Below are positions 50,601 through 62,600 of a DNA stretch of 64,000 bases, piece by piece; the stretch's first letter is position 1, and each line of letters starts with the position of its first letter. The translations under genes were made by a program, and so were the position numbers. Below the pieces are notes generated by a model. The model was not told the origin of the DNA. It was given only the letters and a program-made list of their open reading frames with translations, and made no database searches. The DNA lies in contig QLIY01000785.1 in NCBI GenBank assembly GCA_003260075.1, forward strand, positions 1-64,000, given 5' to 3'. This DNA comes from Phallusia mammillata (lineage: Eukaryota > Chordata > Ascidiacea > Phlebobranchia > Ascidiidae).

Positions 50601-53600
50601 CTAATATTAACATAACAATATATCAAGCATTGTTTGCAAGTACAATATCTTATCAAACATTTACTTTACCGATATCTAACCCCAGTCATTGACATTATAT
50701 AAGGTCAACACAGCTTGATACCAAAATTTCCATGTTTGGAGCTGAAACTGATTTTAAACAACCAAACCCTTAAAAATAATCAGTATCTTAAACATGTTCT
50801 ATCAATATAGATGAAGCTAATAGCAACTCGTGAGCGTTATGATGGGACGCGCGATAAGACTCAAAACCTCATGCGCAAAATGGAAGAAAACCCGGATAGA
50901 AATAAAGACACAGGTGGGCATGGGGTGGACGGAAGTAGATGGTCAAGGGCTGGTTACCTTTTCATGATGGACAAGAACACAATAAGGTAATACGTTTCTC
51001 GTGTTAAAGTTTATTATGAAGGGGAAACATATTGTTTTTAGTCTGTATTTTTTTCTGTCTAATGCTGGTTTGTTCCACGCTTTTGGTCAAGAAAGAGTGC
51101 TTTAAACTAATTCAAATCTACACACATGTTAGTTAGTTTTTTAAAGTTAATCCTCCCAAAGTTTGACCTAATGACCCAGCAGTTCACTCACAGGCGCCCA
51201 ACATGTGAAATTTGTGCTTTGGTTGTTGCACTAAAGTACACAGTCCAGGAGTTTCGTACTTTGTTGGTTGTTGCATTGTTAAGTATTTAAAATGATTTTG
51301 TAACTTTTAGTTGTTTGTCGTTAATTACCTATTTTCACCCCTAAACCCCGTTTTTAGATTTACCAGTCCTTTATGTCAGAAATACAAGCCCTACTGTCCT
51401 GAATTTTTAATTTTTCCATGCTGCAAGGCTTGGGCTAGAAATTTTTACATGGGTAGCTATTTAATAGTGGCCTTTAGAGAAATGGTTAAGCAAGTATTTT
51501 GCAAACATTACACCCAGTGATGTGTACAAATATGCTTGCTGTACAGCATAATAGCATCACAATACATATATTTTATGCTTGCATATTACATGTTGTATTT
51601 TTTGCATATTTAATATCAAAAAACTTTTATTCATCATTTTTTCCAAATATGGACTTTATTTGTACAAGATATGTACAACTTGTTTGTTTTAGCATGCACA
51701 GTAACATATAGGTCATGTTCTTAGTCTGCTTTTAGGGGTTAAGCCCGAAATCCTGTCACTTCATACATCATATTTGCTGAGTCATCACATTTTTGTGTTA
51801 ACTTGAAAATAGATTTTTTGGTCATTGTTTATTACAGCACATATTTCCTGTGGGGGGGGGGTAACTTCCCTGAAAATAGATTTTTTGGTCATTGTTTATT
51901 ACAGCACATATTTCCTGTCCATGTATAGCTTCAAACTTGAAATTACATGTTGTTTTCATATCACTGTGTGTTTGCAATGTATGACATCACTTGGCAAATT
52001 AACTTTTATTGCCTTCCCTGGAACTGATCCTTATATGGCAGAGGCTCCATTCTGAGTATGGGGCCTACTTTTGTATCAAATGTCAGAGAAGGGTTCATTT
52101 TACCATCACATGTTGGTAAAGCTCAGAATACAACTAAAGCACTTTAGAGTAATGAAATCATTAAGTCCATAAAGTGAACCTTCTATAGCTTGAAACTCAC
52201 TTCACATTAGTGTATTACAAATTCTCACTCAATCATAACAGTCCTGCTTGGGAAGTGTTGGGGTTTGATGCCCAGTTTGGTTATAAAACAATTTAATCAC
52301 TTTTAAATGTGCACATATGTTGGAAACATACCTGTAGCCGATTTCCCTAAAATGTGACTTTAGAGAAATCGGCTCCAGGTTATCCTCAAAACATGGCAAA
52401 GCAGTTTTATACTTTGTTAGTTGGTGTAATATGTAATAAAACAATCATTTACATAGACAAGCCCCTTGCATACAAGCTGCTTTTTATAGCCTGTCAAATG
52501 AGTCTAAAAAGTTGTAAAGGTGTCCAAATTGTAACCTACATGTGTCTGCTTCCAGATTGCCATTCAAATCAGTTGGCCAAAACCATTATTACACAAAAAA
52601 ATATTGGCACCTATTGTCAGTATTTTGACACAGCAAGTATATTGGCATGGGTCGTTTTATGGTTGCTGACCCCTGGTCTACATTTTGTGTTCATGTTATG
52701 TTAATGTTGTTGTTATGCATCTGGCATTTGACAAGAATTTTCATGAAAGTGTAAGCTCTATGTAAAGTTTTTTATCATCCTGTGATCTGAAACAACAAAT
52801 GTCAGCTATTGTTCAAAGCAGGTGTTTTCCAGGTTGGTATGGTTGAACACAAGTCCTGGGGTGTAAATTCCAAAGTAGCCTCAACTTATTTTGACATGGA
52901 AACTTACTGTGGGGGGGGGGGCTTTAGCTTGAAACTCACTTCACATTAGTGTATTACAAATTCTCACTCAATCATAACAGTCCTGCTTGGGAAGTGTTGG
53001 GGTTTGATGCCCAGTTTGGTTATAAAACAATTTAATCACGGGGGGGGGGTGTATTACAAATTCTCACTCAATCATAACAGTACTGCTTGGAAAGTGTTGG
53101 GGTTTGATGCCCAGTTTGGTTATAAAACAATTTAATCACTTTTAAATGTGCACATATGTTGGAAACATACCTGTAGCCGATTTCCCTAAAATGTGACTTT
53201 AGAGAAATCGGCTCCAGGTTATCCTCAAAACATGGCAAAGCAGTTTTATACTTTGTTAGTTGGTGTAATATGTAATAAAACAATCATTTACATAGACAAG
53301 CCCCTTGCATACAAGCTGCTTTTTATAGCCTGTCAAATGAGTCTAAAAAGTTGTAAAGGTGTCCAAATTGTAACCTACATGTGTCTGCTTCCAGATTGCC
53401 ATTCAAATCAGAATTTGGCCAAAACCATTATTACACAAAAAAATATTGGCACCTATTGTCAGTATTTTGACACAGCAAGTATATTGGCATGGGTCGTTTT
53501 ATGGTTGCTGACCCCTGGTCTACATTTTGTGTTCATGTTATGTTAATGTTGTTGTTATGCATCTGGCATTTGGCAAGAATTTTCATGAAAGTGTAAGCTC

Positions 53601-56600
53601 TATGTAAAGTTTTTTATCATCCTGTGATCTGAAACAACAAATGTCAGCTATTGTTCAAAGCAGGTGTTTTCCAGGTTGGTATGGTTGAACACAAGTCCTG
53701 GGGTCTAAATTCCAAAGTAGCCTCAACTTATTTTGACATGGAAACTTACTGTGTCTTCTAAATAGGCCAAATTAATATTTCTGTTTTCTTAAAAAAATAT
53801 ACTGTCACTTATTGATTATTATTAATGTATAGTGTGTTTTATATTAAGAGTTGATATTTTTAGATACTTTTTCTGTTACCGAAAAGAAACACAACATGTG
53901 ACCATCTTGAACCAAAAAATGTTTTAATCCTCCTTTATATTGAAAATAGGAAAACAAAAAGTTTAAAATTAAAGTACATTAAAATGTACTGCTTAAGGCC
54001 ACCTTGTTTCAGAACCCTATTACCTTTTGGCTGAACTTGACTTGAATTTTTAAGTAACAAAGAAAACAAAATTTTAGACTGACATCAAAATGGACGAAGT
54101 ATTTTTGCACCTACAACAAAGACAACAAACTGTTTCAAGTCATCTCAGCATTTCATTCATCATTCAACAACACCAGTAATGCCAACGGAGGAACATATTT
54201 GGAACCCATGATCGTTCGTACTTGTACAAGGCGTAGCACAGACTCCATCGACAAGAGATTTTGCTTTGATTTGGAAGTTGAGGTACATGTGCAGTTTTAA
54301 AAACAAGCAAATTGGCCTAGACATGGCTAATGTAAGACCAACAAATGTCTTTATAATACTGTAAATGCAAGGGTTTTGAAACAGTTACTTTTTTCTGTGT
54401 GTAATATCAAGCATTACATGCAGGCTTATCAAATATTACATGTAAGGCAAAACTGTTTTTTTCCGTTTTTTTTTGCATTTTTGAAACAAACGTTTGAAAT
54501 ATGAAGCGTGTTGGTTTTTATGTCTATTTGGGCTGTTGTTTTCACCATTAAGCATATGAACAGATCCGTATATAGTGTTCCAAAGTACATAGGCAACCAT
54601 TACGGTATTGTAATGAAGAAACTGATGTGGCCTTCATATCACTGATGATGACATGAGCATTTGCCGAAACGTTGGAAATAAAAAGCATGTCGTTTTTTAT
54701 GTATATTTGGGCCATATTCACCATATTTCACTTAGTTCTGAAAATCAAAAGTTTATTGACATCAATATGTACTATGTAGTAAAACTGTCCAAATACATTT
54801 TAGGAAGGTTTTAAAGTTTGTATCACTACATTACACTTAATGGAGCAGTTTAGAAACATTAAAAACTGACACATGTGTTTTGCAGGACACAGGGGGCAAA
54901 GTTCAACTGATCACCTTTCAAGCAGTGTCTGATATTGACAGGAAAAAATGGATGCAAGTTATGGATGGCAAGGAACCGGAATATGTACAAACCAAGGCAA
55001 GTCATAAAACACATACATTTTGTTGTGTGTTTTCTTATAAATAACAAACCCAGCATAGGGACTTTAACTCTCAAACCAGTAAACAAATACAGAATTTAGG
55101 TTTTAAATTTGTTGTTACATATTTTACCAGTTAACCATACAAAACAAAATATTTTTTAGCGAACCAAATTTTAGGATGTTAAACTTGCAAATTCTAAATA
55201 TGCTCTTAAAATTATTGATTTTCAAACTTTCCTGCTGTTTTAAATACAAAAATTTTTCAACATAGAACAGCTAAAAATGTCGCTTTGGCAATTGAAGAAG
55301 AAGCCAAAATCGTAGTCATGTTTTGCATGCAAATCCTGTATACATTTTTACAGTGGTCTTGTGTTTTGTGCTTTTTATCTTTGATTTTCATTTGGCTTCT
55401 TACAAACCAAATGTTTTGTATTTAGCAATAGCAATGAAAAATCATAGTACGCCAGGCCTATTAAAGGCATTATACTGGCTTGATCCCAGTATGAATATAT
55501 TCATCTTAGCTGCCATTAATTGACCATTGTGTGGGCGCTACACGTTAACATGTTATAATTACAAAATAAAAACAATATTTTCATGGAAGTTAGTGGCAAG
55601 CTCATTTCCTTGGTTCCAAGTATTTATATGGCAATATGATCATGCGTTAAACTAACGTGTCACTCGTAACTGAAACCTTCTAGCTAATATTGGTAAACAA
55701 ATCCCCTTTCAACATTAGCTAAGCCTCTTAAACCAAATTCTGGCCCACGAACATCATGTCATAGATTAGTTTTAATTTTGAAGAGCGTACATTTTTAAGG
55801 TGGAGCAGTTGGTTATGAAGTGAAATTGTCTTCCTTTGTTGCGAAACATAGGCTACAACATTTGCTTTTACACTTTTATTCAGGGGTCACCAAACTTTTT
55901 TCAAATGATTTGCGCGGGCCCCATAGTTTACATGCCCTAGCGCTGTATTTCCAAACTTAGCCCGTGAGGCTATTTTTCTAGGTGCGCCAAGATATGGCCT
56001 TTCCACAATCCCATTTAAAATCTGGTGATGCGACTGTTAAATTATATAGGTCATTTCTTAAGAGCAATACTTGTATATTACGTCACAACTAACAAAAAAG
56101 GCAATCGTTTGCGCACAATTTGACGCTTGTAGTCTTGTCTGTGATGTAACAAACTGGCTTTAGATCAATCCTGGGCAGTGTAATCTTATGAAACTAGGTA
56201 ATATTTATTGTACATATTGCGACAGGAAAACTTTCGTGAGGAGTAGATCAATTTTTAAATGTTACAAAGTTATATCAATACGATTTGGCAAACTAAAAAA
56301 TGTGGTTGCGGGCCGGATGAAATGACCTCGCGGGCTGGATCCGGCCCGTGGGCCGTAGTTTGGTGACCCCTGCTTTTATTAAAGATTATAAATAACATGT
56401 CATAATATGTGCCTGCTAATATCCCGCTTGTGGTTGTAATTTGTTAAACAACTGGTGCTGAAATGTATTGTATGTGTTACACAGACAATTTTTTTCATGT
56501 GTAGCACATACAATATCCTGAACATTGTGCTTTTATTTTCAGCACAAAATCACATTTCTGGCAATTTTACTTAGATGTGAATGTTTTAAATGGGCTTGGT

Positions 56601-59600
56601 TACTGCCTAATACAGCTGACCAGTTTAAAATCATGTTATTTATTGAACTTTATTTGCTGAAATTGTTTAATATAGGTTGTCATGTAATTTGATACAACAG
56701 TTAAATACGCCTTCTGGTCATTCACAGTCAAATTCCTTTTATTTTCGGTCTTTTTATTCTGGTAGTACTTACGAAACTGCTATAAAAACAGACATGATAG
56801 TCAGTGGCCCCTGTTATAGCACTTGAATTAGACATTCTCCACACAAACACACCTTCATGTGTTTTCAGCCATAAAACCTTCTGGTTGGGTTTTTCCAATA
56901 TCAGCTGGTCTTCTATAACAGGAGTGCACTGGCATGCTTGCTTGGCAAAGTTGGCACTTAAAACCTAAGCCATTTGGAACTTAAGGAGACTTTAACATAT
57001 ACTGCAGTACATTTACTTTTACCCTGACAAAAGCGACCTGAATAGACGTTGAAACATCGGTAGCAACAGTTTGTATAGAATATTTGTTGGTATGATACAA
57101 AACCCCCAAAAAAATATTTTTGTATAAACACATTAAACGCCCTGAGAAGGCTATTTTGCACTTGTCCATAAAATACATTTTTGCAATTGTCCGTAAAATA
57201 TGTCTTTTGCATTGTCTTTTTAGGAGCTACAGCAACGGCTAAGTGGTTTAAATTTAGTAGTTCTGACCTTGTTAAGTCCTAGCACGTAGCCTTGGTGAAA
57301 GATGCTGTAAAAACGATGTACAACGTCATAAACCACCCAGATTTGCGTCATTGCCAGAAAAGATCATTATGACGTAGATTTCCAACAGCCCTTTCTTGTG
57401 GGCAAAACGCCTAAACAGCCCAAAGCATTTGCATGTTTCAACTGAGTTTTAAAGCGGTTTAAACGTACAGAAACGGGCTGTATTTTGCCAACTTTGTACT
57501 AAAACCGATGTCTGTTTTTAACACATACTTAGCGGTTTTCCTTTATTGCTGCAAATAGTAGACACCATGCTTATTGGAATGTTAAAAATGCTTATAAACT
57601 AGTAAAATATCAGTTTGTTGTTACCCTGAAAAGCACAAATGACAAAATATTTTTTTGAGTAAATGTTTCAATAAATGGTTTCTTGGTATTAAGTAAATAA
57701 TCAGGCCACAGACCGTAAAGAATTCGTGGTGTTTGCCTTCAGCCTTTGTGAAGAAATCCTCCTAATTTGACATTTGATATTTGGAAGCACTAAAGTGGAA
57801 CCATCCGTCTATAGGACAATGATCAAATTCTAAACTTTCTCACGATTTCGATAATCGGCAACGACACCCGACCCATTAATACAAAAATGTCAAACATTTA
57901 AATTAGTAAGAAAACGTTATATTAGCAAAATATTTTGGAGGTATTTAAATTTAAACCATTTTCTTTGAACAGTAAACCTCCGTTAATCTGGACCCGTTTT
58001 GACCAAAAAAATTGTCCAGTTTGGGCGAAGATCCGGATTAACCGATGTCGATTAGTTAACGCCTTGCCACAATTAAAAATCATTTGTACCTCAAGTTCTG
58101 TCCGAATTAGGCGAAGATCCAGATTAACCGAACCGGTTTAACACTCTTAATCAAATGTTAAGGCAGTGTTTTTCAACCTTTTTTAAGCCACGGAACACTT
58201 GATTCATTAAAATACTTTTGCGGAACACCAAACGAAATTTTGATGCAATGAAACAACTAGGGGGGGACACTAAAACACTAAATTGCGGTAACCGCTAAAT
58301 CAGTGATTTTCGACCGGTGTTCGACATAAAACGCTAGTCAAAGCATGGAAGCCTAAAACATTAGTATCCTATATTCAAAACAGCAAATTTCTCGCGGAAC
58401 ACCTGACGATCTTTCACGGAACAATAGTGTTCCGCGGAACACCGGTTGAAAATCACTGTGTTAAGGTATGGTTTCAACCATAATGAGATTCAACTAAAAT
58501 CATTGTGCATAATGTTTCAGTCATGGCATGAGCAAAACCTGATAAAGAAGCCTTCTATTGATCTTACATAAAGAACTCAAAATATCGTAACATTTCTCAA
58601 AAGTTCAAACGTGAAATGCATCATAACATTCCATAACATGCCTCCCCACCTTTGCATTCCTGCACGCAACTGTCACAAGCGTCTGGTGACGTTCGTCAGA
58701 CCCCCCTAGGGACGTCACTGCACGAAACGTGATGTTTGTACGTCAACATGTAACCTCGTTTACGATAAATCACCCTTATAATAAATTACAGCATTACCCT
58801 ACAAAAGTACATTCGCCCTATTTAAAGCAAAAAATTGAAAAACTTCAAATCAAGGCATTGCTGTTTTTCCTTTATTTTAGCTTTTGGCTTTTTTTTATAA
58901 AATACTAAAACTTGTGCATTTCTTTACTGCAGTAAACCTCGGTTAATCTGGCCTATTTGGACTAAAAAAAATCCGGATTACGTGAAGATCCGGATTAACC
59001 GATGTCGATTAGTTAAAGCCACGTTACAAGTCATTTGTACCTCAAGTTTTGTGCGAACTAGACGAACACCCGGATCAACCGAATCCGGTTTACCAAGGTT
59101 TACTGTGTTACTCGATGCCATTGTGACGAAGGCCAACGATATAATCGAAATTCCCAAAAGCAAAACCAAGTACAGTATAAATTGTTCGATCGAAGCCGTA
59201 CTAAGACAACTATTTAAATGTCACGACTGACCCAAAATTATCACTATGCACGAATTGCCCACCAGAGATAAATGAGAATTTTTTAACTTGAATTTTTAAC
59301 TGTATTTTAAACTCTTTAATTCAAAGTTAGTGGCATTGAACCCTTTTTTCAAAAATCTGGGTAAAACCCGCTAAAACGTGCAATGGCATTTGCAACAAAG
59401 CAATCATCAGGAAGCTGTGCTTGTTGCAAGTGCAACGCTTTGATGAAGCTTCTTGTAGCTCTTCCGCTTGTTGTTTTAAGCAGTTGTTTTATTCCCACGT
59501 TTCCTTATTCAAATGTTATTGCGGGTAGTTTGAATTTTAATCCCAGTCTCGCTATGTCTGATTGATTTTTTTGCAGTTTTGGGTTGCTGAGTTGCTTAAT

Positions 59601-62600
59601 GGATCATCTTGTAAGTTACGATTTATGAAACCACTTTTTCCCTTAACAGAATTTAATGTATTGATGCAGTGGTTCCCAACCCTATTGATATTGTTGGACC
59701 CTATTATTTGTTGAAGTTTGCAACTTTACGTTTTTTTGGTCATACAGTATTTCGACTTTGAGTACTTTTGAAAATGATTTTATAATTTTTGCGTTTTTGG
59801 ACAATCTTTTAAAACTCTGGGTTGGATACTACTGTTTAAAAACGAGTTTATGCAATATTTTAATAACCAAATCTTTATTGCACACTTAAGGTGCCTAATT
59901 AAGTAGAGAATTTTCTTGCAAAGTAAATTTGTTGGTTCATGTTTTCAAAACAGAAAACACAGCAAGCTATGAACATCTTAGATTGTTTTTGGGTGTCACA
60001 ATGTCCTGAAACACATATTCATTGCGTCGTGTTCAAATTGAGTTCCCGCAATTCACACACCGCAAGCTTTGTGCATTTGAATACAGTTGCACTTTTGACT
60101 CAAACTACATACATTACGATATAACATGATTCGTTAACGGTGTTAGCAGCCTTATCTGTGTTTCACTTTTGATGTACAGTGACTGGGCTTACCAAACATT
60201 CTTAAGCTTGGCGTTGGCCTTCTACTATGTTCCACACAAGATGCTTTCACTTTCACGAAGTGTGTGGCAGAGTTGCAAGTCGGCCTGGGTTCGGGCTTAG
60301 GTATTTGTCAGAAAACTGGCTTAAAACGGGCCTGGCTTTGCGTTCCGCGACCGCCATTTTTTTAAATAAAATCACTCAGGTAAGTAACAGTCTGTGGCTT
60401 TGACCTCACCCTATTTTTAAACGTATTGTTTACGCCATTGTCTACTATTGTTCATGGTGTTTGTTGTCTTTCCCTTTTTTCTTTCTCATCCTTTGTTGCA
60501 AGGCTTTCGTGGATAGGCCTGTCAATGAAAATTTCGGACGAAGCCCCTAAACGGGCTTCTCAAAAACGTTTCGGGTTCGGGCCGGGTTTCGGGCTTGTGC
60601 TTTCGGGTTCGGGCTCAGATTTCGGGCCCGCTTGCAACTCTGGTGTGTGGAGACGGTGGTTGAAACTTTTTACATCTGGTTTTGAATGCAAAAGTTTATG
60701 AAAACTATGTACTTCCTATGCGAACTTTAAGCTGGTAGTTAAAAAAGCAAAATGGGTTTCCTATCTTTTACCATTGATATGCAACACCTATTTTTACTAA
60801 GCTATGTTTAACTTTCAAAACTAAAATTTTCGCTTAAGGAAGACTTAAAACAGTGGTTCTCAACCTTTCACGGCTCGTGGCCCCTTTCAGTAGTCACTTT
60901 GAAGCCGTGGCTCTCTGCTCAAAAAAAAAACACGCAAGCTAGATGTGAACTAACTAAGAGTCAAAAATCTATCAGGATCTATTTATTTCATGGGTATAAA
61001 TTTGAAAAGATCTTCACACATGTAGGAGTTGTATGTTTGTGTTATGCTAAAAAATGCAATATGGTATGTGCTTCGGTTGAGAACCACTGACTTAGATTTT
61101 CTATAAGCGGACTTTCTACACAGGAAGTTGTGAATCCTTGTTTTATTGGTTTTTATGGGTCCCCTTCCCTGAAGGGGACACATATTGTTTTTGTCTATAT
61201 TTTTTTTTTCTTTTTTCTTTTTTTCTTTCTAACGCAGATTTGTTCCCACGTTTTGGTCAAGAAAGACACTGTAGGCAGACGTACCAAGAGAGTAACTCAC
61301 TGGTTTACGATAGCGGGAGGGCTCAGCTTGACGTCGGACAGACGGTGTACGAGACGTTGTTTCAGTGATTAGAAATCAGCTGTTTTGCACAGCAATGCTA
61401 TGTCGTTTTATTAAGTGGTCACTCACATTTTCAGTTTTGGCGAAGGTTTTACACCTATGACGTGATTTAAACCTAATAACCGTGCTTCGGTTTTGTATAT
61501 GTCAAGAAAAACTTTGTTAATAAAAGTTAAGATGAAAAAATTAACTTGAGTTTTGCCAAATAAATGTTTTTTTAAATGCTCGTTGTCAGGTTGGCTGCCG
61601 CATGATCACGGGTTACTTAAGGTCAACTAGTCGGTATTACAAACACAGCTCAGAACTTTCTTCATAACGTAGCGTTTTTTTGACAATCAATTTAGGAGTC
61701 AATACTCAAGGCATGTATAAATTAGCCTTAACAGTATTGTTAAACACGAATGACGGCGTGCTATTGAAAACGGTGTCAAAAGGTCAAACGGTCGTTTGGC
61801 GTGTGCACCCTGAGAGGTTACTACTGGTCAATGGTACTCGTTTTGCGAAACAAAGTTAAATGAAAAACAATTTATTATGTATACACTTGTAGCAAATTGC
61901 TTTTTAATTTAAAGTGTCTGTAACACAACTGTTACAGCTTTCTAAAAAAAATTGTGTTCAAAACCCGACCTTGGAGGACTATATCTGGGTCAAAGCAAGC
62001 GATTAGATTTAAGTCTTTGTTACGTTTTTTTAATTTTGTAATTACATGACAATAATAGTGCAAAAAGAATACGAACATTTTTGTTATTGTTGGGTTAATG
62101 CTTTCTAAAAATTTGTCCTTAACAATGTAAAAATCACCGCAACATTTGTTTACTGTAAATCCGCACAAACGCGCGTGTGGGGACCCATCAGTTTTTGTTT
62201 ACAAAAACAATCATATGTGTAGATCAAATGATGTGTATAGTTAATTGGTAAATATCGTATAGAATATATAAAATGGAAGTATATCAGAAAGCCACTCTTC
62301 TAGTTTTAAACCGCTTATGTGCCGAGCGAAAACTTTCGTTTTGAAATTTTTTGTTTTGTATTCGGTTTCGCGTGTGGGCAGCTGTTTCCTGTGTTTGTTA
62401 TGTGGTACTGCATCGTTCTCTGATGCGAAACCAATTTTTCAAAGCAATATTTTAAACTCCCTACAAGAGTGATAAACGGGCTGAATTTTAGGCCCGAACC
62501 TTCAAGTAAAAGCCCGAAACTTTTTTGTTCTAAACCAGTGGTTCCCAAACTTTTTCATATTTTTTTCAAAACGGTCCCTTTGCCATTATTTCGAGGGCTC

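Noticed and set aside
52354-53546. Paired 116/117-codon ORFs
   Set aside because: The two are copies of the same intronic duplication; composition and context are non-coding.
59383-59565. 60-codon Cys-rich ORF with a hydrophobic stretch
   Set aside because: Within a large intron of the RhoGAP gene, no acceptor or donor in phase, no family similarity.
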